Below are positions 17,450 through 26,200 of a stretch of DNA of 36,140 nt, piece by piece. How positions within the stretch are numbered: the stretch's first letter is position 1; every line of letters starts with the position of its first letter. Source of the DNA: Spirochaetales bacterium (GTDB taxonomy: Bacteria; Spirochaetota; Spirochaetia; SZUA-6; DRHE01); NCBI GenBank assembly GCA_030615505.1, contig JAUWZD010000042.1, forward strand, positions 1-36,140. Reading direction: 5' to 3'. Below the pieces are notes generated by a model that was not told the origin of the DNA, did not search any database, and saw only the letters and a list, made by a program, of their open reading frames with translations. A program made the position numbers and the translations under genes.

Positions 17450-19051
17450 CTAGGCTAATTTTCTTAGTCTCCTGGACAGTACTCTTTTTTCCCCATAGAG
17501 GAGATCCTCGTATTCGGAAATATTTGCCGCATTAATGCTCTTATCAAAGATTTCAAGTTGCTTTATCCAATCATATTGTATCTTCTTTACTATTTTGCCT
17601 TTTTTTTGAAAAAATGCCAGAGATTTGGGTATATAGAACAATAGCTCACCAAAAGTGTAATTTTTATTTCTCTTTTCATCTCTAAGGATTGATATAAGGG
17701 GAATATATGAATCGAGGTAGGAATATACTCTTCCAACAAGAATATGATCATTCCGCTTTTTACCCTTGTAAAGATATATTTTTTCATTAATTTCCCAGGG
17801 TTTAAGGATTTGGAGAAACTCATCGAACAGCTTAGTATCAAATTTGGCCTGTGGAATAAATTTTCCATAGTTGTATTTATATTCCCCACTATGTTCTTTC
17901 ATATAGTTTATTACATCCATTCTGCTGAAGGGTACCTTTGCAAGCACCGGATGGGTCATCTCGTCATAGAATTCAATAATCTGGAACAGGCGAACGAATT
18001 CGTGTAAAAATCTATTCTCATTTAAAGGTGGAAAACCTGTTCCATCAGGATATCTGTATCGCATCGTACACATCATATTTGAAATAGAGGAGATATCCTG
18101 CCGGTCCATAATGTGCGAGCAGACATAGAGATTCCTCTGCAGTACGCGTATTTTTTGTTTATCCAGGTGATTATCTCTATCAAGAATCGGTTTTGCAGAC
18201 AATATTGAATGGATTGATTTATGACTAAAGCCGATATTATGGAACAAGATACCTATTATTGCGTCAAGTATCCTTCCGTATTGATACTGTACTTCTGTGT
18301 CAATATGTACCGGTTTGTCAGGATCAAATCGGGCATCAGCAACCGGACATCCCTGGGTTATCCGCTTTTTGTTGAGATTTGTAATGGCATACATGAGGTA
18401 TAAGGCTATATCAACAGCCTGCCAGGATGTAGCATCACCAAAGATCCTGAGTCTGTCGTTGTCATAGAAGGAGTGAAGACGTATAGAGTCTAGATGTAAA
18501 CGCTTTATTGTGTTTTTTTTACTCTGTGTTTCAGGGCCGAGGTATGTCAGCGGTTCAATACCTTTGAACAATTGTTTAACAATTTCAATAATAAATGCCA
18601 GGTCATTCGGCTTTAGAATAGACTGGCTGCCTGCTGTGATATCATCTCTATAAAGAGGGCCGGGATCTCTTTCAAGAAGCTTATCTTTTGTAATTTGTTT
18701 TTTTTTGCCTCGGGCATGAAAAATAGATTCAGATTCATCAAAGGGAACATAAATTGAGTTAATCTTTTCTTTTAATCGTTTTTTAAGCTCAATGAATCTT
18801 GTTTCCTCGTTTTCCTGTATTATTTCCTGTATTGTATTTTCCAGGTCCATATTATTGCCTGAAATTACCTTTTTATGTTTGTCTTCATAAGAAAGTGAGA
18901 TAATTGGGACATAAGCAACTTTATGCTTGGCAAGTTCTTTTATCGTTCTATCTTCAATTTCTTTCCCAGACCTTACCAGTGCTCCGGCATCAACTAAAAG
19001 CACATCTTTTGGTATTAATCTGTCAAGACTCTTATATACAATTGAGGGCAT
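17450..19051 (-). CDS. Degenerate HD-GYP domain protein
   Basis: The protein has 533 residues from ATG 19051, which has GGAGGAGG upstream; TTG 19063 would add four. The N-terminus (SLDRLIPKDVLLVDAGALVR ... IKELAKHKVAYVPI) resembles the segment that precedes HD-GYP domains. The core is recognisable but stripped of metal ligands: HDIGK has become HNIGF (271-275), the next conserved His position reads LQRNLYV, and HHERxDGSGYP has become RYRYPDGTGFP (331-341). Canonical HD-GYP proteins hydrolyse cyclic-di-GMP; this one is probably inactive and may bind the nucleotide or a partner. It is divergent from the RND exporter gene, across a 150-base AT-rich gap. Confidence 0.78.
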   Translation of the reverse strand: MPSIVYKSLDRLIPKDVLLVDAGALVRSGKEIEDRTIKELAKHKVAYVPIISLSYEDKHKKVISGNNMDLENTIQEIIQENEETRFIELKKRLKEKINSIYVPFDESESIFHARGKKKQITKDKLLERDPGPLYRDDITAGSQSILKPNDLAFIIEIVKQLFKGIEPLTYLGPETQSKKNTIKRLHLDSIRLHSFYDNDRLRIFGDATSWQAVDIALYLMYAITNLNKKRITQGCPVADARFDPDKPVHIDTEVQYQYGRILDAIIGILFHNIGFSHKSIHSILSAKPILDRDNHLDKQKIRVLQRNLYVCSHIMDRQDISSISNMMCTMRYRYPDGTGFPPLNENRFLHEFVRLFQIIEFYDEMTHPVLAKVPFSRMDVINYMKEHSGEYKYNYGKFIPQAKFDTKLFDEFLQILKPWEINEKIYLYKGKKRNDHILVGRVYSYLDSYIPLISILRDEKRNKNYTFGELLFYIPKSLAFFQKKGKIVKKIQYDWIKQLEIFDKSINAANISEYEDLLYGEKRVLSRRLRKLA

Positions 19052-19164
19052 GGCCTCCTCCAAGAAGCTGAATAATGAGATAAAAGGATACTCTATACTA
19101 TAATAGCCAAAAATCTTTCCATATATAACAAGATTTCTCTTTATAAATGCTTTTTTTTACACAT

Positions 19165-19192
19165 TTAACTTTTCTGCAATTTAATCTATCAT
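19165..19192 (+). promoter_or_regulatory. Candidate promoter for the RND exporter gene
   Basis: TTAACT (19165-19170), 16-base spacer, TATCAT (19187-19192). Only nine bases separate it from the ATG at 19202 and there is no Shine-Dalgarno, so the message may be leaderless. The -35 match is weak. Confidence 0.3.
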
Positions 19193-19201
19193 GACCCTCA
19201 C

Positions 19202-21538
19202 ATGAACAAATCCTTTATATATAGACTGGTCAGCTTCTCGCAGAGACACTCTCTTTCAGTAATTCTGGCAACACTACTTATTTCCATCATTCTAGGTATC
19301 TTTTCCTTAAGAATCAAAATTGACCCGGAGGTTAAAGATCTCATTCCTGAGCGCACAGAGGTTAATGAACGAATTGAAAAGTACGGCGGAGGGGAATATG
19401 AGCGTGAATACCTGATAATAGCAGTCGAAGCTGATGAGCTTTTCAGCTTGGAAAAATTGCAGGCCTTTGACAGGGCAATTAAGAAGATAGAAGTCCTTCC
19501 TAATGTACGGGAGAGTATCAATCCCTTTAACCTGATAAGTTTTCAAAAAAAAGGAAAAAAGCTCAATCTAATCTCCATGTCCCCTCACGGGCGTGCTCCC
19601 TCAACAGAGGAGGAGCTGGCCACCTTTAAACAGAGAATATTAAGCGATTTTCATGCAAGAAATCTTATTATTTCCGGAGACCTTACCACATTGGGCGCTT
19701 TGTTCATTATAGATAAAATCGATGACTATACTGATATGATTTCCTCGGTAAACTCGATCGTTTCCGATTTGGATCTTTTTTTCAAGACCCATATAAGCAG
19801 TCTGATGCTGTTTGAACATACGGCTAAACTCTATCTATATCAAGATGTTCCGAAGTTCATAATACTTGCCATGATTGTGATACTTTTTATTTTCTATGTC
19901 GGATTCAGAAAAAAGAGAGCTGTTATGCTTCCCTTTACCATTGTTGTCTTAAGTACACTTTGGACAATAGGAGTGATGAGCCTGCTGGATTTCAGACTTA
20001 CTTTTGTCAGTATTATGACCCCTCCCCTGGTTCTTACCCTGGGGAGCTCTTACAGTATTCACATTCTAAACCAGTATTACCGTGAGGCCAGACTTGATGC
20101 AGGGGATAATAGCTGGATTACCGACGCCATGGTTCATATTAATAAGACAGTTTTGTTGGCAGCTTTAACAACGGCTATTGGCTTTGGCAGTCTTATTTCT
20201 GCAACCATATCTCAGGTAAGGGAATTCGCAATAGCCACCGGTATGGGCATAATATTCTGCGCTGTGCTTTCTCTGTTTTTTTCTCCCGCTGTGCTCAGCC
20301 GGCTGTCTCCACCGACTGATCGACACAAAAGCCGTGTAGTAGAAGGGCTTATGGCCAGATTTATGGCAGGCCTGGGGCAGAGGGTCATACACTGGCAGTT
20401 TGGTGTAATTGCTCTGCTCATTATATTGGCTGGAGGTTTTATCCTATCCCTGCATCACATAGAATTCCAAACCGATTATACATCCTATTTCAGGAGAAAA
20501 GAAAAGGCCGTGGAGGATAATCTCTTTATTGCTCGAAAATTCGGCACATTTATCTATGTATATATCAGCCTTACAGCGCCCGGAGGTGAGAAGAATTACT
20601 TTCTCAATAGAGAGGTTTTAGAGAGAATTTCACGCTTCGAGGAAAATCTTAAAAAGAATCCGGACATTTCATATCTCTCATCATTTAATTCCTACCTTAA
20701 GGCAATGAACTATGAAATGAGCGGGTCTTACGAGATTCCATCGAAAAAGGCAATGATCACTCTTTTAGCCAGGTATTTGAAGTTATTATCTTCTGCAGAT
20801 AAGGGGAGCGTAATATCCGGGATGTTCGTTAACGAGGATTTTACTCAACTTACAATAAATCTTCGTGTTTACGACAGCGAGAGAGAAACCTTCCCATTTG
20901 AGGATACCTTTGATGATCTAATCGAACAGATAGAAACAGAAATGGAGCAGACCCTGAACCCGGAAACGAATCCGGAAATTTGGGGTCCAACCTTTGCCAT
21001 GCTCGACCTTTCTTCAACTCTCACAAGGGATTTGATACTATCCGTTGCAGCTTCGTTCCTGCTGATATTTGGGGTTATTGCGCTTTCCTTCCGGTCTGTG
21101 AAATTCGGCTTTTGGGCACTTATTCCCATGGCTACAGGAATTATGCTCAACTTCATCGTTATGTCCATATTCAACATCCCTTTAGATGTGGTTAACGTCA
21201 TGGTCTCATGCATTGCTATTGGGGTTGGTGTTGATGACTCTGTTCACCTGTTGATACAATACCGCAGGCAGGAGAGGCTCTATAAGAATAATATGAAGAA
21301 AATGATGGTACAGACTATGATATTTTCAGGAAGGCCAATCTTGCTTACCTCCTGTGCGCTTATTGCCGGGCTTTTAGTACTGACATTTTCGAATTTCATG
21401 CCGGTTGTCTATTTTGGTCTGCTTGTAGCTTTAGCCATTTTTACCACAACCCTGGGGGCTCTTATAATTTTGCCTGCCTTGCTGGCTGTAAGAAGCCGGG
21501 GCAGGAAATCCTTAATCTGCAAAGGTGAAACAAAGTAG
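19202..21538 (+). CDS. RND/MMPL-family exporter (HAE3-like)
   Basis: This 778-residue inner-membrane protein has two repeats of one helix, a large extracytoplasmic loop and five more helices. The first half holds TPPLVLTLGSSYSIHILNQY and the second half CIAIGVGVDDSVHLLIQY, the paired helix-4 motifs of the superfamily with the proton-relay acids in GVDDS. Relatives export lipids, hopanoids or other hydrophobic molecules using the proton gradient; the substrate here is unknown. It lacks the much longer C-terminus of mycobacterial MmpL proteins. The gene appears single; attC sites begin 61 bases after its end. Confidence 0.9.
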   Translation: MNKSFIYRLVSFSQRHSLSVILATLLISIILGIFSLRIKIDPEVKDLIPERTEVNERIEKYGGGEYEREYLIIAVEADELFSLEKLQAFDRAIKKIEVLPNVRESINPFNLISFQKKGKKLNLISMSPHGRAPSTEEELATFKQRILSDFHARNLIISGDLTTLGALFIIDKIDDYTDMISSVNSIVSDLDLFFKTHISSLMLFEHTAKLYLYQDVPKFIILAMIVILFIFYVGFRKKRAVMLPFTIVVLSTLWTIGVMSLLDFRLTFVSIMTPPLVLTLGSSYSIHILNQYYREARLDAGDNSWITDAMVHINKTVLLAALTTAIGFGSLISATISQVREFAIATGMGIIFCAVLSLFFSPAVLSRLSPPTDRHKSRVVEGLMARFMAGLGQRVIHWQFGVIALLIILAGGFILSLHHIEFQTDYTSYFRRKEKAVEDNLFIARKFGTFIYVYISLTAPGGEKNYFLNREVLERISRFEENLKKNPDISYLSSFNSYLKAMNYEMSGSYEIPSKKAMITLLARYLKLLSSADKGSVISGMFVNEDFTQLTINLRVYDSERETFPFEDTFDDLIEQIETEMEQTLNPETNPEIWGPTFAMLDLSSTLTRDLILSVAASFLLIFGVIALSFRSVKFGFWALIPMATGIMLNFIVMSIFNIPLDVVNVMVSCIAIGVGVDDSVHLLIQYRRQERLYKNNMKKMMVQTMIFSGRPILLTSCALIAGLLVLTFSNFMPVVYFGLLVALAIFTTTLGALIILPALLAVRSRGRKSLICKGETK

Positions 21539-21599
21539 TTCTATGGTGTAGTTGGCTAAAGTGGATATGCACAATAATCATCCCGGTCTTCCTTTGTGC

Positions 21600-21671
21600 G
21601 CATAACGATGGAGCTTAACCGCCGGCATGGAGCGCAGCGGAACAGCGGTCAGGTGGAGCGTCTTGTTGGAT
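21600..21671 (+). repeat. attC-like site 1 (integron recombination site)
   Basis: The left end is GCATAAC (21600-21606, R''-like) and the right end GTTGGAT (21665-21671), a full match to the GTTRRRY core. Inside, the left arm GATGGAGCTTAACCGC and the right arm GCGGTCAGGTGGAG form an imperfect palindrome around TAACCGC/GCGGTCA. The right end GCGTCTTGTT is shared in pattern (GCGNCTKGTT) with the two sites downstream. This matches the layout of attC sites in spirochaete integrons. Recombination would occur after the G of GTT, at 21665/21666. Confidence 0.75.
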
Positions 21672-21739
21672 TGTTGAGATAATTGGCAGAAAAGAGGGAA
21701 TAAACATCGGGGGATGTCCTGGCAGGGAGATGAACCAAA

Positions 21740-22162
21740 TTGGAAAATACATGGTTGTTTGCAACAATCTACCTTCTGGCAACATTAATCATTATGCGAT
21801 CATTCCCGAAACATTTTAATATGCGGCTGTTTACAGCACTGGAGTTTTCATGTTGTACCCCGCCTTTGATTGTTGTCAGACTACAGAACAAAAGTCTTAC
21901 TGGGTTTATTGGTGGTATTATGGCGGTTATTGGAGCAGTTATTTTATCTGCACTCTCAATTATTGTGACAGCCTGGTTTCTGATACGTCCCGGGAAAACA
22001 TGTCATCCTGCTGCTCATCTGGGCTATTCTCCCCATAAATCTGAAAATGCATATTATAAACTATACATTTTTATAAAGAGCTTGGCAGATTTGGTTCTCA
22101 ATAGTGGAGGGAATGGATATTTTTCAACACACATAACGATAGAGCTCAGCGGCGGCGGTTAG
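21740..22162 (+). CDS. Small membrane protein of integron cassette 1, unknown function
   Basis: The 140-residue protein starts at TTG 21740, with GGGAG ten bases upstream. Three hydrophobic stretches (LFATIYLLATLIIM; SCCTPPLIVVRL; FIGGIMAVIGAVILSALSII) suggest a small inner-membrane protein. I do not recognise a family. The frame ends at 22162, inside attC site 2, so its last residues (THITIELSGGG) are encoded by the recombination site, as is common for cassette genes. It has the same orientation as the attC sites. An alternative short frame at 21850-22038 looks like a shadow. The 60 bases between attC1 and the start hold no clear promoter. Confidence 0.5.
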   Translation: MENTWLFATIYLLATLIIMRSFPKHFNMRLFTALEFSCCTPPLIVVRLQNKSLTGFIGGIMAVIGAVILSALSIIVTAWFLIRPGKTCHPAAHLGYSPHKSENAYYKLYIFIKSLADLVLNSGGNGYFSTHITIELSGGG

Positions 22163-22249
22163 CTGTCCGAAACGCGTTCTACTGCCGTGGCGTTCCTGCT
22201 GGTCCCGATGATTCGCTGCGGTGGTGTACGCTACGGCGACTGGTTATGC
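22131..22249 (+). repeat. attC-like site 2 (long form, 119 bases)
   Basis: The left end ACATAAC (22131-22137) begins a left arm in which 37 bases (22133-22169) are identical to site 3. The right end is GCGACTGGTTATGC with GTTATGC at 22243-22249, matching the GCGNCTKGTT pattern of the other sites. The bases just before it (GTACGCTACGGCGACTG) align with the right arm of site 3 (GTCCGCTGAAGCGCCTTG). About 60 extra bases (22170-22228) separate the arms. It contains the end of the cassette 1 gene, and its right end contains the stop codon (TTA on this strand) of the DUF2442 gene. Confidence 0.65.
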
Positions 22250-22489
22250 CGTGACTTTCATCTTCTCAAAGAGGAATTCCGGAGCGAAATCCGCACCATT
22301 CGGCCAGGTTAACGTGTGCAGTTCAGGATGAACAGTAAACTGCTTGAAGTAGTCGAGATCGACAAGGGGCTGGAATACCTCACCGTACAATTCCTCCTCA
22401 AGGTCGACTTCACCTTCAGTCCCATCTGAGAACTTCAGATGAATTACGAAGTCATGCTCATGTTTTGCATCTATCACTCTTGGTATCAT
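22244..22489 (-). CDS. DUF2442 domain protein (cassette 2)
   Basis: This 81-residue acidic protein has the whole DUF2442 pattern: HDFVIHLKFSDGTEGEVDLE, then the FQPLVDLDYFKQFTVHPELH region, then TLTWPNGADFAPEFLFE. DUF2442 genes commonly follow DUF4160 genes, and the pair is regarded as toxin-antitoxin-like, with no demonstrated mechanism that I can cite. It follows the DUF4160 gene by four bases on the same strand. Its stop codon falls on the crossover GTT of attC site 2, so the gene fills its cassette to the very edge. It runs opposite to the usual cassette orientation. Confidence 0.85.
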   Translation of the reverse strand: MIPRVIDAKHEHDFVIHLKFSDGTEGEVDLEEELYGEVFQPLVDLDYFKQFTVHPELHTLTWPNGADFAPEFLFEKMKVTA

Positions 22490-22493
22490 AGAC

Positions 22494-22751
22494 CTACTCC
22501 AACGGGGGTATCGTCTTTAGCGGTAATCTCTTCCGTGCGAGCTCCCAGTTCTCAGCCAATTCGTTCTTGTGGAGGTCGTGCCATTCAAGCACGTGCCGCA
22601 TGGCTCTCTTCGGGAATCTTCCTTCAATCACACCTGTTTGGACGTTCACGGTCACGTCATATTCGCCATAGACCGCGTGAAAATGCGGAGGATCGTGCTC
22701 CGTATAATACATGGCTATGACTATACCCAGGAATCTAGAGATTTCCGGCAT
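22494..22751 (-). CDS. DUF4160 domain protein (cassette 2)
   Basis: The protein has 85 residues from ATG 22751; the longer TTG start at 22769 lies upstream of the family's usual MPEISRF beginning. The DUF4160 landmarks are present: MPEISRFLGIVIAMYY, DPPHFHAVYGEYDV, and VLEWHDLHKNELAENWELAR. It is the upstream member of a two-gene unit with DUF2442 and is probably the toxin-like or regulatory half (inference). A promoter (22760-22787) ends eight bases before the ATG with no Shine-Dalgarno, so translation may be leaderless. An own promoter is typical of cassettes that carry self-stabilising modules. Confidence 0.85.
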   Translation of the reverse strand: MPEISRFLGIVIAMYYTEHDPPHFHAVYGEYDVTVNVQTGVIEGRFPKRAMRHVLEWHDLHKNELAENWELARKRLPLKTIPPLE

Positions 22752-22759
22752 AGCACCAT

Positions 22760-22787
22760 CATATACCAATCAAGTCTACCACATCAA
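22760..22787 (-). promoter_or_regulatory. Candidate promoter of the DUF4160-DUF2442 unit
   Basis: Minus strand: -35 TTGATG (22787-22782), 16-base spacer, -10 TATATG (22765-22760). The -35 ends three bases from the left end of attC site 3, so the promoter travels inside the cassette. Confidence 0.45.
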
Positions 22788-22789
22788 CG

Positions 22790-22847
22790 GTATAACGATA
22801 GAGCTCAGCGGCGGCGGTTAGCTGTCCGCTGAAGCGCCTTGTTCGAT
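22790..22847 (+). repeat. attC-like site 3
   Basis: This 58-base site runs from GTATAAC (22790-22796) to GTTCGAT (22841-22847), which departs from GTTRRRY at one position. The arms AGCTCAGCGG and CCGCTGAAGCG pair with one unpaired base, giving the bulged hairpin typical of folded attC sites, with CGGCGGTTAGCTGT as the loop region. The first 37 bases from 22792 are identical to site 2. It closes cassette 2. Confidence 0.72.
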
Positions 22848-22854
22848 AATTCCT

Positions 22855-23110
22855 ATGATATCAGTAAATTATATTGCCCAGCTTCTGAAGAATATGGGTT
22901 TTTCTTACCAAAAGGCCAAATTTGTTGCTGATCACAAACTTATACAAGATGGAGCTCGATATCACACAAGCGCAGCTTTGAGGGAGTTTTTTACAAAACA
23001 TTCAGACTTTCGATTTTCTAAAGAACAAGTTTGAAGAAGCTCTTATTTGTTTTAAGAACTTGAAGAATGATATCCTTGCTCTTTTTGGTTTTTATGACAA
23101 TTTGGTTTAA
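22855..23110 (+). pseudogene. IS630-family transposase remnant
   Basis: Beginning eight bases after attC site 3, an open frame reads ISVNYIAQLLKNMGFSYQKA (the helix-turn-helix end of IS630 transposases) and then jumps within a few residues to LIQDGARYHTSAALREFF, the block carrying the second catalytic Asp. The sequence between, with the first Asp, is missing, and the third acidic block is also absent. The frame stops at 23032-23034, and the adjacent frame continues with FKNLKNDILALFGFYDNLV to a stop at 23110, which fits the C-terminal end. I read it as one element with internal deletions and a frameshift; no terminal repeats are visible. Confidence 0.65.
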
Positions 23111-23173
23111 GTATAATTAATGGGAACTCAAAAATCTTTTTCTTAAAAGCTATAGATCCGGATGCACCTGGGT

Positions 23174-23199
23174 AACGACTGATAGAGATTACAGTCGTT
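23174..23199. other. Perfect 8-base-pair hairpin in an otherwise empty gap
   Basis: AACGACTG (23174-23181) and CAGTCGTT (23192-23199) are perfect inverted repeats around a ten-base loop. Neither strand has a convincing T-run after it, so it is at best a weak terminator for the activase gene that ends at 23275, or an operator-like site. The rest of 23111-23274 shows no gene. Confidence 0.3.
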
Positions 23200-23274
23200 T
23201 CCCCGATTCAAGCTGAAAGCACCCACTTTAAAATTAACACTTTACCTGCTGTGCGCATTGCATCATTCAGAAGC

Positions 23275-26200
23275 CTAAACAGGAGCCACTTTCTTGCCCT
23301 GCCGTTCTGCAGTGCGAGCAGCCTGCAAACAGAAACTTTCAAACCTGGCTACTAAAAGCTGCGGATAAGGATTTCCGTCTGATTCTACGAAGAGATATGG
23401 TATGCGATCGTGCTCTGAGAAGCCAGGCAAATGAGGAGCTTTTCCGGCATGCTTTAAAGCTTCGAGTTTTCCCTTAACATCGGTTTGCGGGGATGTAACA
23501 GCATCAGCAAATCGTGTTTGCATACATCCGAAAGGACCCACATTAACAATGCCGCAGAATTCAGTAAGGGCATCTCGCATTGTTAATCCTGCAATAAGCC
23601 CGGGCTCTCCGGTGAATTCCTTCGGGAGTATATGACCTGCATGGCGAATAAGACTGACAACATCAATTAATTCAGGGTTAAACAGGCCGCAGACTGAGAA
23701 GATTCTTTTAATTTTCTTTTCAACGTAGCGCATTGTTTTGTCAGTAATAAGAAATTCGAGGAATGTGAAGAGGGTATAATCCGGTTGAAGCATCTTTTCC
23801 TTAATCAGAAAATTCATATAGTACATCCATTCCGAAATTGGATCGATCTTGACTAAAAAGCCACGTTCCGATAGCTGCCGTGCAAAACCTAAACTGGAGA
23901 ATGGGTCCTTCTTTACAAAGAATTCACCGGTCAGACCAACCGTAGCGGTTTCCTCATACGACTGCTTCAAGGGAATATTTTTAAAGCGCGCGGCTGTTTC
24001 CTCAAGCTGCGAGTAGAGATTCCTTCCTGATATACCTTCCCCTGCCAGGCAATCAAGGATTTTAGCGCATTCCTCCTTAAAAATTTTAAGCCCTTCTTTC
24101 GGATTTACCGCTAAAGCGCGGATAGAGCATTCAATATCATCAACTATGTCTGTTATAATAATGCCTTTCCAGGCATTATAGGAAAATGCGGGACCCAATC
24201 CGGCAAACTGTTCCTTTGTATCCAGGTGAAGTACTGCTACATCGGTCAGCCGATTATCTTTAATATACTGATTTACATACACATGGTATTGGCCCAGCCG
24301 GCAGTAGCCTGCGCCCCTTGGGATGAGAATCATAAGCTTTTCTTCTGAACCTTCCGGCTTTCGGTACTTTAAGTATTTCGCTAAAGCTCCAATAAGGATA
24401 ATCATTGGAATGCATTCTTTACCAGTGGTTATGCTCCGGCCTAAACGCAGTACCTCACTGTCAGCAGTCGGAAGCGCTTCTGTCCGGATACCGAGACGTG
24501 TGCAAACCGCGGCTAAGGCCCGGCTTCCGAAATCTCCCATGGGCGGCAGGATAAATTTAACAGCAGGGTCTTTAAGCTTATATCGCTTGCCTTCAGAATC
24601 AATGTAATAAGTGCCTTTATGCTCATAGATGATCTCTGCAGGGCGGTAACCGTGGATTTCAGCATCCTTTACATCTTTTTGAACCTCCAGGTAGTTCTGA
24701 ATAATATCCAGGAATGCTTCAATCCGCGTATTGATTCCCGCATCCGCTGTGTGAGCATCGAGTTCCAGGGTCAGTGAGGGCTTTGTACCCATAATCCGGC
24801 GAAAGTGTGATACTAAGAATGAATCCGGCGCACAGAGGAAATTGGTTATGTAAACCCCGAAGAGCTGTTTGTCCCTCTTTACAATCTGTGCTGTCCTTAA
24901 GATCCGCTGGCCGGCTTCCCAGTGCATATAGTCTTCATAATCAGGTCCCAGGGGCTCGTCTTGGTAGGGAATCATCTCATAAGGAATTATTAAGTTCCCC
25001 CTGCTTGTAAATTTCTTAGGGATCCCCTTATTAGCCTCAGGCGCGTATGCATTATAGGGGCGTCCAAATAGAATAATTGCTAATTTTTCAGGATTCGCAT
25101 GAATCTCTTCTAAGAGCCTTATTCCTATTTGCCGGCATTCTTCTTCAAATGCATACTGGGCTTTTACGGCAGCATTAAAGGCTTTATCGGCCTCTTTTTT
25201 TGAAAAACCGATTTTAACGGCAGTATCTATAAAGGCTTTCCGTCCCTTTTCCCATCCACCGTTAAAATTAACAGTAGGGCAGAGGATTTTCTCCTGAGAT
25301 TTTCTATTTCTAAAGGCCTGGCGAAGCCAGAATCCCTCTCCCTGGCTGAAGGCACAGGTTGCGCAGAACTCGATTTTCTCTATGCCTCCCGGCACATAGA
25401 GCTCTGTTGCATGTGGAATAAAGATGTAATCCGGATTCTTTAAAGCAAGGTTTTCAAACAGCCCGATCGCCACTTCTGCCGGGTAACACATGGATGTAAC
25501 CAAATGGTTGGCTGCATCCGCTTCCATGTGAGAGGGCATTACAACTCTGCAGCCGAGATGAGAAAAGAAATTGTAGTACAGAGGAAGGAGGCGCAGGGTG
25601 AGGAAAGAAGTATTTAATCCTATTACAGGCGCCTCCGGATTGACAGGCCTGGCAGGAGAATATTTTCCGAACATCAGGTTATTACGGACCTTAATATAAT
25701 CCAGGGATTCATCATCTACGGTTTTATTGAAGCGGATATTGTAGTATCGGTTGCAGGTTCCGCCAAAAGGGTAAACGGTGCTGTCTATGCGTACCCTGGT
25801 AATCTTGCATTTGAGATCACACTTTTTTTTACCACCGGCACATACAAAAGGTTTCTCATATTTTACCTGACGATTAACAATTGATTCCAGATTGAATTTC
25901 TTCTCTTGAATGAGGCCGAGGCCAATACGCTTTTTTAACTCAAGGGCAACACCGAATGCTCCCATAAGGCCCGGTTCAGGGGGCACAATGATCTGTTTTT
26001 TTAGAATTCCCGCCATGGCCAGGGGAACGGCCCTGTTATAACACACCCCTCCCTGCATGAAAATTTTACCCCCCACCGGCTTGTTGCCCTTAACTCGGTT
26101 TACATAGTTAAAGCATATTGAATATACTAAACCAGCCAGAATATCATTTCGTGTAATCCCTTCGTGAGTGGCATTTTTTATATCAGATGAGATAAAGGCA

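Noticed and set aside
21850-22038. Alternative 62-codon frame in cassette 1
   Set aside because: It is rich in Cys, Trp and Tyr and out of phase with the hydrophobic-helix frame that fills the cassette.
22176-22182. GTTCTAC as the right end of attC site 2
   Set aside because: It lacks the GCGNCTKGTT context shared by sites 1 and 3, which is found instead at 22235-22245.
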